Shown: positions 1 to 7,866 of the stretch, in pieces
Layout of the letters: every line of letters begins with the position of its first letter
How positions within the stretch are numbered: position 1 is the stretch's first letter
Origin: JAMXLO01 sp963696645
GTDB taxonomy: Bacteria; Pseudomonadota; Alphaproteobacteria; Acetobacterales; Acetobacteraceae
Direction: 5' to 3'
DNA: 64,000 nucleotides
Assembly: GCA_963696645.1 (NCBI GenBank)
Contig: CAVOKY010000009.1
Location: 248,001-312,000 of the forward strand
Program-made: the position numbers and the translations under genes
The notes under the pieces: model-generated
Told to the model about the DNA's origin: nothing
The model's input: the letters and a program-made list of their open reading frames with translations, nothing else
Database searches by the model: none

Positions 1-39
1 CGCCTGCCGTCTTGCCCGTCATCGTGATGCACTGCGACA

Positions 40-139
40 CATTGTCATTGCGAGGAGCACAGCGACGAAGCAATCTCGGACCAGTGAGGCCCGAATGGCT
101 GGAGATTGCTTCGTCGCTGCGCCTCTCGCAATGACAATG
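40..139. repeat. Palindromic intergenic repeat, family A, copy 1
   Basis: Two inverted arms of about 38 bases (roughly 40-80 and 103-139) surround a short variable centre. The arm core is CATTGCGAGGAGC followed by AGCGACGAAGCAATCTC. Three more copies lie near 28.6, 33.65 and 62.65 kb. This copy sits 42 bases beyond the stop of prs, so it could form a strong hairpin in the 3' untranslated RNA. Hairpin elements with this core are common in alphaproteobacterial genomes; a terminator or RNA-stabilising role is inference. Confidence 0.85.
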
Positions 140-180
140 GAGGCCGCGACGCTCGCCATCCGGTCCTATGTCGCGCGGCC

Positions 181-1113
181 TTAATCGAACAGCGAACTGA
201 CCGAGCTCTCTTCGGAAATCCGTCGTATCGCCTCCGCCATCAGCGGTGCGATCGTCACCTGGCGGATGTTGCTCGCCAGCCGCACCGCCTCGGTGGCCAG
301 AATCGAATCGGTGATGGTCATCATCTCGATCGGCGAGGCCGAGATGCGCGCCACCGCGCCACCCGACAGCACGCCGTGCGTGACATAGGCGCTGGTCGAG
401 CGCGCGCCCTGTCGCAACAGCGCTTCGGCGGCGTTGCAGTGCGTGCCACCGGAATCCACCATGTCATCCACCAGGATGCAGTCGCGGCCTGCCACATCGC
501 CGATGACGTTCATCACCTCGGAATGGCCGGCGCGCTCGCGGCGCTTGTCGATGATCGCCAGATCGCAGTTCAGCCGCGTGGCGATTGCCCGTGCGCGCAG
601 CACGCCGCCCACATCGGGCGACACGATCATCAGGTCACGATCGGTGTAGCGTTCCTGGATGTCGCGGCTGAACAACGGCGCCGCGTAGAGGTTGTCCACC
701 GGGATGTCGAAGAAGCCCTGGATCTGAGCCGCGTGCAGATCCATCGTCAGCACGCGGTTGGCGCCGGCCTCGGTGATCAGGTTGGCCACCAGCTTGGCGC
801 TGATCGGTGATCGCGACGCGGTCTTGCGGTCCTGCCGTGCGTAACCGAAATACGGGATCACCGCGGTGATCCGCCGCGCCGAGCTGCGGCGCAGCGCATC
901 CAGCGTCACCAGCAGCTCCATCAACGTGTCGTTGGCCGGATAGGAGGTGGACTGGATGACGAACACATCCTCGCCGCGCACGTTCTCCTGGATCTCGACG
1001 AACACCTCCATATCGGCGAAGCGGCGGATCGAGGCGCGGGTCAGCGGCAATTTGAGCGTGGCGGCCACCGCCTCGGCGAGGGGACGGTTGCTGTTGCAGG
1101 CAACGATTTTCAT
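181..1113 (-). CDS. prs: Ribose-phosphate pyrophosphokinase (PRPP synthetase)
   Basis: Makes 5-phosphoribosyl-1-pyrophosphate from ribose 5-phosphate and ATP, the cytosolic precursor for purine, pyrimidine, NAD, histidine and tryptophan synthesis. The 310-residue product has the normal family length. The pyrophosphate/ATP region shows STSYPANDTLMELL near residue 55 and the flexible loop PYFGYARQDRK near residue 90. The PRPP-binding loop VDDMVDSGGT lies near residue 220. The frame stays open upstream to 1416, but the chosen ATG at 1113 starts with the canonical MKIVACNSNRPLA; the upstream codons overlap the lipoprotein gene and resemble nothing. It is the last gene of the minus-strand hldD-lgt-MidA-pgeF-lipoprotein run, 20 bases after the lipoprotein stop, and a palindromic repeat follows it. 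Confidence 0.96.
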   Translation of the reverse strand: MKIVACNSNRPLAEAVAATLKLPLTRASIRRFADMEVFVEIQENVRGEDVFVIQSTSYPANDTLMELLVTLDALRRSSARRITAVIPYFGYARQDRKTASRSPISAKLVANLITEAGANRVLTMDLHAAQIQGFFDIPVDNLYAAPLFSRDIQERYTDRDLMIVSPDVGGVLRARAIATRLNCDLAIIDKRRERAGHSEVMNVIGDVAGRDCILVDDMVDSGGTHCNAAEALLRQGARSTSAYVTHGVLSGGAVARISASPIEMMTITDSILATEAVRLASNIRQVTIAPLMAEAIRRISEESSVSSLFD

Positions 1114-1133
1114 GCTCTCGGCCGCTGTGGGGG

Positions 1134-2115
1134 TTATCTGACCGGCTCGACGCCGGCACTGCGGCCTTCTAGCAATGCCCCCTGCGCCTGTCCATGAACC
1201 GCCTGCTCCGGCGTTGCCGCCCCCTGTGCCGCGGGCTTGGTCTCGCCCGGTTCGTGGCCGGACTGGCGCAGAATGACGTCGTTCACCCCACCGGCCGCCT
1301 CGGTCGCGACCACCACCGCGACGTCGGCCCAATAGCGGTCCAGCGAACCCGCGGGAATTTCGTTGAGCTGTACCACCTTGCCGCGTTCGTCGCCGCTCGC
1401 CGTCTTGACCGACCACTGGATCTCCACGCGTTGCTGGTCGCCCGGGATCGGCACCATCCGGACATTGCCCTGCACGATGAAATCGGCGCCGTTTGCGGTG
1501 TCCTGCACCAGCGGGCCGAGAGCGCCGAGATGGGTCTTCATCTGTTTGGTGAGCGACAGGTCGCCGTCACCCGGCGCGCCGGTCACCGGTCGCGACCTCC
1601 ACCTTGGCGTGCCGATTGTACAGACTGTTTGGATCGGCGCGCAGCACCGCGGTTTGGATGCTGTCGAGCAGGCTGGCGATTTTCGGCGCCGCGTCCGCCG
1701 CGGCCTGCCGGAGCGTGGCAGGCGAGGCGTCCGCCCAGGATTGGGTGGGCACCGGTGTGCCTTCCACCGTGCCTTTGTCCTGGCCCTGCGGGTTCAGCAC
1801 CTGGAACTCCGGAACCACCGTGGCGCCGCGCTGCCCGGCGGTGGTGACCAACTGCCAGTCGCTCTTGTGGACCTCATCGGCAAACGCCGGGATCTCCTGC
1901 GCCTGCAGGCCGGCCGCGAGTGCGCCGGCGAAATGTTTGCTGGCACCATCCGACAGCAGCGCGTTGGCCGGTGCCGGAACCGCCAGCCGAGGGGTCGGCG
2001 GTTGGGCCAGCGCCCTGGCTGTGGCGCCGGGGTTGCCAAGGAACGGTTCGGGCAAGTCACCGCAGGATGCCAGCAGGAGCAACAACGGCAGCAACAGACA
2101 GAATCGGAAAATCAC
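1134..2115 (-). CDS. Predicted lipoprotein, apparently frameshifted
   Basis: Two overlapping frames make one protein of about 326 residues. The first (2115 down to about 1590) begins with a GTG start and a lipoprotein signal: hydrophobic core FCLLLPLLLLLASC, with the lipobox Cys near residue 18. It ends shortly after HAKVEVATGD. The second continues as VTGAPGDGD and runs to the stop at 1134. Removing one A of the coding strand at about 1590 gives HAKVEVAPVTGAPGDGD and one frame of 327 codons. No enzyme motif was seen; the role is unknown. The lgt gene that would lipidate it is in the same operon. It starts three bases after the pgeF stop. Whether the shift is a real mutation or an assembly error cannot be decided here. 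Confidence 0.8.
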
Positions 2116-2118
2116 GAA

Positions 2119-2895
2119 TTACCTTGGATCGAGTGCGACAATGGAAATCTGATGCCCGATCGGGCCGCCGCCGCCAAGAGTGCGCCGGCGGTAGCTGAAG
2201 AATCTGGCTTCGTCCGCCGCGGTGTCGGCATCGACGATGTCGATACGGCCGATACCGACGGCGGTCAGGCGTGCGGCACAATAGGCTGCGAGGTCGAACT
2301 GCCAGCGTGCCGGGCGCTGGCCGGGGGCGAAAAACCGCTCATTGGCCGTGTTGTCGGCAAGTACCGCATCACGAAGATCTGCGCTCACTTCGTAGGAAGC
2401 CTGGCGAATGCAGGGGCCGATCGCCGCGGTCACGGTCCTGCGGTGAGCGCCAAGGCGGACCATGGCGGCCACTGTCGCCTCGATGACGCCAGCGACCGCA
2501 CCGCGCCAGCCGGCATGGGCGGCGCCGACCACGCCGGCGTTCGTGTCGGCTAGTAGGATTGGCGCGCAGTCCGCGGTGATGATGCCGAGAGAGATGTCGG
2601 GCCGATCGGTGACCATCGCATCGGCGCGCGGTCCGGCGCCGGGTTGCCAGGGTTCGGTCACCCGGACAACGCACGGACCGTGCACCTGCGTCAGGCCGAC
2701 GAGATGATCAGGCTGGGCGCCCAGCGTACGCGCGGCTCTGCTCCTGTTGCATAGGACGGCGTCGCGCGCATCGCCTCCGGACAGGCTGCAGTTGAGGCTG
2801 GCATAGTCCCCGCTGGAGACGCCGCCCAGGCGGGTAAAGAAGCCGTGCGGCACGTGTAGTGCGTCGCAGTAGAGTGGCTTGGGGCGGGTGGTCAT
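2119..2895 (-). CDS. pgeF: PgeF/YfiH family protein (peptidoglycan editing factor, multicopper-oxidase-like fold)
   Basis: A 258-residue member of the DUF152/YfiH family. Members are purine nucleoside phosphorylase or laccase-like proteins, and E. coli PgeF keeps L-Ser-containing precursors out of peptidoglycan. Visible family motifs are HGFFTRLGGVSSG near the N-terminus, LTQVHG near residue 70, DCAPILLAD near residue 110 and AAHAGWRG near residue 125, followed by AIGPCI. The conserved His, Cys and His metal ligands are present in these motifs. The open frame extends to 3759, but that extension lies antisense-frame inside the methyltransferase gene. The ATG at 2895 overlaps the upstream stop as ATGA, typical of translational coupling. 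The precise substrate in this organism is uncertain. Confidence 0.9.
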   Translation of the reverse strand: MTTRPKPLYCDALHVPHGFFTRLGGVSSGDYASLNCSLSGGDARDAVLCNRSRAARTLGAQPDHLVGLTQVHGPCVVRVTEPWQPGAGPRADAMVTDRPDISLGIITADCAPILLADTNAGVVGAAHAGWRGAVAGVIEATVAAMVRLGAHRRTVTAAIGPCIRQASYEVSADLRDAVLADNTANERFFAPGQRPARWQFDLAAYCAARLTAVGIGRIDIVDADTAADEARFFSYRRRTLGGGGPIGHQISIVALDPR

Positions 2896-3884
2896 CGCGC
2901 GTCGGCCTCGAATCCGGGTGGTGTCGGGCAGCCAGGGTGGCAAACCACCAACGCCTTGAACAGCCGACCCATGCGGTCGGGCTCGGCCAGGCGGCGGCCT
3001 GCCTCGATCAGCGCCAAGGCCTTGGCGGGCGGCTGGGTTCGCGCCAATCGGTCGATGCGTTGGAACAGGCCGAGTTGGGTCAGGAAGACACCCTGGGGGA
3101 GGGGGCCATATGCCGCCGCGCCGACTTCGCGTGCCGTCGCAGCCAGGGCCGCGAAGTCGACATGCGCCGTAAGATCGGCAGTGCCGGGCGCGGAAAGCGG
3201 GTCGGCTGGCTGGCCGTCGCGCAAAGCCTGAAGGCTGTCGCCTGGGGCGCTGTGTTCCGGGCCGTAGTCGAGGAACAAGGCAGCGCCGGGGTGGGAGACG
3301 AGGCGGGCGGCAATGGTTGCCACGCAGATCCGGGCTGCCTCGCAAGTTTCGACGATTGTTCCTTCTGCCGCGAAGCGGGGCAGTGTTTGCGCGGGTGCGG
3401 CGGGTTGCTCGACGAAACGCCCATCCCGGACGAACCGCTCCCTCCACCCTTCGGCGCGCCACACGAACTGTCTGATCGGCAGTGCGTCCAGGAACTCGTT
3501 GGCCACCAGCAGGAATGGTGCGTTTGGCAGTGTATCCAGCCCGTCGTGCCAGGTCGCACCGGGCAGTTGCTTCGCCTGCACCTCGCGCAAGCGCGGCGAC
3601 GTCTCGATCAGGTGCAGCCCTGACGCGGCGGTGAATTCCGGCGCCACCTGCCTGATGGCGCGTAATGCATCCGTCATAAGCGTGCCACGGCCAGGGCCGG
3701 CCTCCACCAGCAGCACCGGTTCGGGGCGACCGATCAGATCCCAGGTTACCGCCGCCCAAAGCCCAAAAATCTCGCCGAACACCTGGGTGATCTCGGGCGC
3801 GGTGGTGAAATCGGCGAATGGATCATGCGTGGCGTAGTAGGCGGCGTTGGCACGCGCCATGAACGCGTCGAGCCGCTCGATCAT
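2892..3884 (-). CDS. Class I SAM-dependent methyltransferase, MidA/NDUFAF7 family
   Basis: A 330-residue protein of the DUF185/MidA family. Mitochondrial NDUFAF7 symmetrically dimethylates an arginine in complex I subunit NDUFS2, so bacterial members are often inferred to act on NuoD-like proteins. Motifs seen are YYATHDPFADFTTAPEI near residue 17 and the SAM loop VEAGPGRGTLM near residue 60; VANEFLDALP near residue 125 is a family hallmark, and LFLDYG lies near residue 200. It overlaps lgt upstream and pgeF downstream by ATGA at both ends, so the three are probably translated as a coupled unit. The start at 3884 is fixed by the overlap with the lgt stop. Target protein not determinable from sequence. 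Confidence 0.88.
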   Translation of the reverse strand: MIERLDAFMARANAAYYATHDPFADFTTAPEITQVFGEIFGLWAAVTWDLIGRPEPVLLVEAGPGRGTLMTDALRAIRQVAPEFTAASGLHLIETSPRLREVQAKQLPGATWHDGLDTLPNAPFLLVANEFLDALPIRQFVWRAEGWRERFVRDGRFVEQPAAPAQTLPRFAAEGTIVETCEAARICVATIAARLVSHPGAALFLDYGPEHSAPGDSLQALRDGQPADPLSAPGTADLTAHVDFAALAATAREVGAAAYGPLPQGVFLTQLGLFQRIDRLARTQPPAKALALIEAGRRLAEPDRMGRLFKALVVCHPGCPTPPGFEADAR

Positions 3885-4756
3885 CGCGCAGGCTGTGCGC
3901 GTGCCATCAGCCACGCGCCGACAATCAGCATCGGGATGCAGAGCAACTGCCCCATGGTCGTGCCGAACGGCAGGAACCCGAGGAACGCGTCCGGCTCGCG
4001 GAAACACTCGCCGATGATCCGGGCAATTCCGTAGCCGACCAGAAACGCGCCAGTCAGGAAGCCAAATCGCTCGCGCAGGTGTGCACCCCGCACCAGGGCG
4101 AGCATCACCAGGAACAGGACGAGGCCCTCCAGCGTCGCCTCGTAAAGCTCGCTGGGGTAGCGCGGCACGCAAAGCGAGGGATCCAGACCGGCGCACACGG
4201 TTTGCCGAAGCGCGTCATAGATCGGCATCGGTGGTTCGGCTGCCGGTGGAGCGTTTGGGAAGACCATCGCCCCAGGCCACCACAGCGGTGCAGGGCGGCC
4301 CCACAGTTCTCCGTTGATGAAATTGGCAATACGGCCGAGGCCGAGGCCGATCGGCGCGCACACGGCAATGCGGTCGGCAAAGCCAAGCAGCGGGATGGCG
4401 TTGCGCCGACAGAACCAGATGATGGCGATGGCGACGCCAAGCGCGCCGCCATGGAAGCTCATGCCGCCTTCCCAGACTTCGAAGATCATGGCGGGATGCG
4501 TCAGGTAGAGACCAGGCTGGTAGAACAGTACGTAGCCCAGCCGACCGCCCAGCACCACGCCGAGAGTGGCCCAGGTGAGGAAGTCGTCCGCCTGGACGGG
4601 TGTCGCGACCTGCGGCGAAAGTCGCACGAGATAGCGCAGCAGCCGCCAGCCAAGTACCAGGCCGGTGATGTAGGCCAGTGCATACCAGCGGATGGCGAAT
4701 GGTCCGACCTGGACAATAACCGGGTCGAACCGCGGATACAGGAATACCGAGATCAT
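3881..4756 (-). CDS. lgt: Phosphatidylglycerol:prolipoprotein diacylglyceryl transferase
   Basis: Inner-membrane enzyme that transfers diacylglycerol from phosphatidylglycerol to the lipobox cysteine of prolipoproteins, the first step of lipoprotein maturation. The 291-residue product has the expected length and about seven hydrophobic segments. Family motifs include IRWYALAYITG near residue 22, FHGGALG near residue 100 and the Lgt signature block GLGLGRIANFINGELWGRP near residue 140, which carries the conserved Arg, Asn and Glu. RYPSELYEA follows near residue 200. It overlaps hldD upstream and the MidA-like gene downstream by ATGA. A substrate candidate, the lipoprotein at 1134-2115, is in the same operon. 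Confidence 0.96.
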   Translation of the reverse strand: MISVFLYPRFDPVIVQVGPFAIRWYALAYITGLVLGWRLLRYLVRLSPQVATPVQADDFLTWATLGVVLGGRLGYVLFYQPGLYLTHPAMIFEVWEGGMSFHGGALGVAIAIIWFCRRNAIPLLGFADRIAVCAPIGLGLGRIANFINGELWGRPAPLWWPGAMVFPNAPPAAEPPMPIYDALRQTVCAGLDPSLCVPRYPSELYEATLEGLVLFLVMLALVRGAHLRERFGFLTGAFLVGYGIARIIGECFREPDAFLGFLPFGTTMGQLLCIPMLIVGAWLMARAQPAR

Positions 4757-5733
4757 ACGTAAGGATCTGGCTGTGTCAGATAGTCCTGCACGTAGCGCCG
4801 CACGCCTTCCTCCAGCGGAGTGAACTGGCCTGCGTAGCCGGCGGCGCGCAGCCGATTCATCGAGGCCTGGGTGAACGACTGATACTGGGCGCGCAGTGAC
4901 TCCGGCATGTCGATGAATTCGACGCTGCGTGGCCGTCCTGCCGCATCGCAGACCGCGTGTGCCAGATCGCGATAGCTGCGCGCCTGGCCAGTGCCGACAT
5001 TGAACAGGCCGCTGACGCGGGGCGTATCGAGCAGCCAGAGCAGCGTGTCGACCACGTCGCCGACCCAGATGAAGTCTCGCCGCTGCTCGCCATCCGCGAC
5101 TCCCGGCACGGTGGAGCGGAACAGCCGCGCGGGTCCGCCGGCGGCCACTTCGTCATACTTCAGCTTGACCACCGAGATCATGCGTCCCTTGTGGTACTCG
5201 TTCGGACCATAGACGTTGAACAACTTGAGACCGATCCATTGCGGCGGGTGCGGGCGGTGCGCCGCCGTGGCGTGTACGACGCGGAGGTCAAAGGCGTGTT
5301 TGGTCCAGCCATACAGGTTGAGCGGGCGCAACTGCTCCAGCGCGGCCGGCGCCCAGTCGTCGTCGAAGCCCGCGGTTCCATCGCCATAGGTGGCGGCGGA
5401 GGAGGCGTAAACGATGCGCACGCCATGATCGGTGCACCAATGCCAGAGGGTCCTGCTCAGCTCGACGTTGGTCGCCCATGCCGCATCGCCATCGGTGGCC
5501 GAGGTATCGCTGACGGCACCGAGGTGGTAGACCATCTCCAGTGGTGGGCGGTCCTCCAGGAATGCGTCGATGTCGGCGGGCGGGATCAGCCGTGCCGGTG
5601 GGTGCTTCGCCAGGTTGCGCCATTTGCCTTCGTTGCCGAGCCGGTCGGCGATCGCTGTCTCGTGGCCGCGGCGCACAAGGGCCGCGTGCAGGTTCGAACC
5701 GATGAATCCGGCGCCGCCCGTTACCAGTATCAT
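4753..5733 (-). CDS. hldD: ADP-L-glycero-D-manno-heptose 6-epimerase
   Basis: Converts ADP-D-glycero- to ADP-L-glycero-D-manno-heptose for the lipopolysaccharide inner core. The protein has 326 residues. The Rossmann NADP site is MILVTGGAGFIGSN at the N-terminus. The HldD-typical NEGKWRNL lies near residue 35, with HLGAVSDTSATDG near residue 72. The catalytic Ser/Tyr/Lys region is ASSAATYGDG and YGWTKHAFD. VYGPNEYHKG and the FIWVGDVV block are also family hallmarks. The frame is open upstream to 5931, but the ATG at 5733 gives the canonical N-terminus and the upstream part is GC-rich noise antisense to the UbiK-like gene. It is the first gene of the minus-strand envelope operon and diverges from the UbiK-like gene, with both promoters in a gap of about 75 bases. 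Confidence 0.95.
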   Translation of the reverse strand: MILVTGGAGFIGSNLHAALVRRGHETAIADRLGNEGKWRNLAKHPPARLIPPADIDAFLEDRPPLEMVYHLGAVSDTSATDGDAAWATNVELSRTLWHWCTDHGVRIVYASSAATYGDGTAGFDDDWAPAALEQLRPLNLYGWTKHAFDLRVVHATAAHRPHPPQWIGLKLFNVYGPNEYHKGRMISVVKLKYDEVAAGGPARLFRSTVPGVADGEQRRDFIWVGDVVDTLLWLLDTPRVSGLFNVGTGQARSYRDLAHAVCDAAGRPRSVEFIDMPESLRAQYQSFTQASMNRLRAAGYAGQFTPLEEGVRRYVQDYLTQPDPYV

Positions 5734-5810
5734 GGTTGGCGTTATAGGGGGCCTGCGGAGTCTGCGGAAGGCACTGCACAGGCCGGGCTGCGATCGAGGG
5801 AATGGCAGAA

Positions 5811-6104
5811 ATGGGCGAGCGACCGCGTTTCTTCGACGATTTGGCTGGCGTGGCGGGTGGCGCAATTTCGGCACTGGCCGGACTGCGCGAAGAACTCGAG
5901 GCGATGGCTCGCGCGCGCGTCGACGAGACAATTCGGCGCCTGGACCTGGTAAAGCGCGAGGAACTGGATGCGGTGGCCGAGCTCGCCGCCAATGCCAGGG
6001 CGGGTCAGGAGGCCGCCGAAGCGCGGCTCAATGACGCTTTGCAGCGCCTGGCGGCACTGGAAGTGCGATTGACCGCCCTGGAGATGCGGAAAGACTCAGC
6101 GTAA
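5811..6104 (+). CDS. UbiK-like accessory factor (BMFP domain)
   Basis: A 97-residue coiled-coil protein of the BMFP/YqiC/UbiK family. In E. coli UbiK assists aerobic ubiquinone synthesis by binding UbiJ and lipid. The family start RPRFFDDLAGVAGGA is followed by a charged helix from about residue 30 to the end, rich in Arg, Glu and Ala. The terminal segment ALEVRLTALE is the conserved BMFP end. An ATG at 5802 is also possible, but the GAGGG at 5796-5800 is one base from it and ten from 5811, so 5811 is preferred. It leads a plus-strand block with the YbjN-like gene and proC, a common alphaproteobacterial grouping. The ubiquinone role is inferred from family. Confidence 0.85.
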   Translation: MGERPRFFDDLAGVAGGAISALAGLREELEAMARARVDETIRRLDLVKREELDAVAELAANARAGQEAAEARLNDALQRLAALEVRLTALEMRKDSA

Positions 6105-6222
6105 GGCTTGCGGCACGGTAGATTGCCTCGCTAGGCTACGATTCGTGGTTAACTTGGTCCCGCAACCCCTAGATGCGGTGATCCGGAAACCGTCCGGCCT
6201 TCCTGCACGATGGGAGACCACC

Positions 6223-6726
6223 ATGTCACTGACGACGGCCCTCAGCCACGACGCTGCCGCCAACCCGCTCGACATCATGGAGCAGATCGTCATCGCCAAC
6301 GACTGGGCGTTCGACCGGCGCAGTGATTCCGAGATGGCCGCCGAAGCGCCCGGACGCTGGTGCGATTACGGGCTGTATTTCTCCTGGTCGCACGAGATCA
6401 GTGCCATGCACTTCACGTGCGCGTTTGACCTGAAGGTGCCGGAGAAGCGACGGGCGGCGCTGTACGAACTGCTGGCACTGGCCAACGAGCGCTTGTGGAT
6501 CGGCCATTTCGGCATGGAGGCCGAGGACGGAATGCCGGTGTTCCGCCACGCCGTACTGCTGCGCGGCGCGCCAGGCGCTTCGGCGGAAAGTCTGGAGGAT
6601 ATGGTGGATATCGCCATCACCGAATGCGAGCGATTCTTCCCGGCGTTCCAGTTTGTGTTGTGGGGCGGCAAGACGCCGCAGGATGCGCTGGCCGCCGCCA
6701 TGCTGGAGTGCGTCGGCGAGGCATGA
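6223..6726 (+). CDS. YbjN domain-containing protein
   Basis: A 167-residue soluble protein of the YbjN family (PF10722). Motifs typical of the alphaproteobacterial members are present: NPLDIMEQIV near residue 15, ARRSD-like region near residue 30, MHFTCAFDLKVP near residue 65 and ERLWIGHFGM near residue 95. The start at 6223 has GGGAG upstream (about 6212); an in-frame earlier ATG at 6145 lacks a ribosome site and the extra residues look random. It lies between the UbiK-like gene and proC in the same direction. YbjN in enterobacteria affects stress and motility and has a chaperone-like fold; the job here is unknown. Confidence 0.87.
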   Translation: MSLTTALSHDAAANPLDIMEQIVIANDWAFDRRSDSEMAAEAPGRWCDYGLYFSWSHEISAMHFTCAFDLKVPEKRRAALYELLALANERLWIGHFGMEAEDGMPVFRHAVLLRGAPGASAESLEDMVDIAITECERFFPAFQFVLWGGKTPQDALAAAMLECVGEA

Positions 6727-6750
6727 TGACCAGGTCGAGTCCGGCCAGGA

Positions 6751-6780
6751 CCACCGGGACAAGCCCGGTGGCAGGCTATG
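6751..6780 (+). repeat. Short hairpin repeat, family B, copy 1 (upstream of proC)
   Basis: CCACCGGG pairs with CCCGGTGG across the loop ACAAG (6751-6758 with 6764-6771), followed by CAGGCT. Near-identical units occur at 12622-12650 and 30052-30080. The copy lies 29 bases before the proC start, so transcription of proC from upstream would place a stem in its leader. The core resembles the widespread alphaproteobacterial CCGGGACAAGCCCGG hairpin element. Confidence 0.7.
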
Positions 6781-6808
6781 AGGGGCGGGCATTCGCCGGA
6801 GACCACAC

Positions 6809-7615
6809 ATGAGCATTCCGCCGATTCTGCTGGTCGGCTGCGGGCGCATGGGCAGCGCGATGCTGGCCGGCTGGCGCGAACAGGGGCTTGCGGCATCGGT
6901 TGCGGTGGACCCCGCACCGGCGGCGGCGGTGGCATCGGCGGGTGGGGACCTGACGGTGGTGCCTGACGTGGGCGCGATGCCTTCAGGCTTCGCACCGGCG
7001 GCGGTGGTGTTTGCGGTGAAGCCGCAGAACGCGTCCGAGACGGTGCCACTGTATCGGCGTTTCGTGGGGCAGGCAGTGTTCCTGTCGATCATGGCGGGTC
7101 GGACGATCAGCGGGATCCGGACGCTGCTGGGCGACGGAGCGGCGATCGTGCGGGCGATGCCAAACACACCAGCGGCGGTGCGGCAAGGTGTTACCGTTGC
7201 CTGTCCTGGGGCGGGGGTAGACGCCGTGCAGCGGGCGCTGTGCGAGCGGCTGCTTCAGGCGATCGGCGTGGTGGCCTGGGTGAACGACGAAGGATTGCTC
7301 GATCCGGTCACCGCTGTGTCGGGCAGCGGTCCGGCCTATGTGTTCCTGCTGGCAGAACTGATGGAACAGGCGGCGATCGAGCAAGGCGTTCCGGCTGACC
7401 TCGCACGGCTGCTGGCGCGACAGACAGTATCGGGTTCCGGCGCACTGCTGGCGGCGAGCGCGGAAGATGCATCGGCGCTGCGCGTGGCGGTGACCAGCCC
7501 GGCAGGCACGACCGAAGCAGCTCTGAAGGTGCTGATGGCCTCCGATGCCTGGCCGGCGGCGCTCAGTCGGGCGATTGCCGCCGCGACAGCGCGATCACGC
7601 GAACTGGCGGGGTGA
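6809..7615 (+). CDS. proC: Pyrroline-5-carboxylate reductase
   Basis: Reduces 1-pyrroline-5-carboxylate to proline with NAD(P)H, the last step of proline synthesis in the cytosol. The 268-residue protein has the N-terminal dinucleotide loop VGCGRMGSAMLAGW at residues 8-21, AVKPQ near residue 70 and RAMPNTPA near residue 118. The C-terminal signature SGSGPAYVFLL lies near residue 170, with the TSPAGTT segment near residue 230. These are the diagnostic ProC blocks. It follows the YbjN-like gene after an 80-base gap containing a hairpin repeat. Confidence 0.96.
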   Translation: MSIPPILLVGCGRMGSAMLAGWREQGLAASVAVDPAPAAAVASAGGDLTVVPDVGAMPSGFAPAAVVFAVKPQNASETVPLYRRFVGQAVFLSIMAGRTISGIRTLLGDGAAIVRAMPNTPAAVRQGVTVACPGAGVDAVQRALCERLLQAIGVVAWVNDEGLLDPVTAVSGSGPAYVFLLAELMEQAAIEQGVPADLARLLARQTVSGSGALLAASAEDASALRVAVTSPAGTTEAALKVLMASDAWPAALSRAIAAATARSRELAG

Positions 7616-7866
7616 GGATGGCTGGGCCGCAGAACTCCCACACCGTTTGCTGCAACCGAGAATGCGGCATGCCGCAGGTTCGTGGTGAGAGGCATTCCAT
7701 TCCTCCGGCGTATTTGCTGCGCCAGACCGTATAACGGATCCCTAACGGCGACTTCGGCGCCGGTCCCGCGATTTCGCGGTGCGCTGTTACGCCGTTAAGA
7801 TGTGGTTAATCAGCTTCGACGATACCCCTTCGGTTGCACCGCATGGCGTCGATCGAGGGGATCCCA

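Noticed and set aside
1114..1416. Long N-terminal extension of the prs frame
   Set aside because: The extra residues overlap the lipoprotein gene and do not resemble PRPP synthetase; the ATG at 1113 gives the canonical start.
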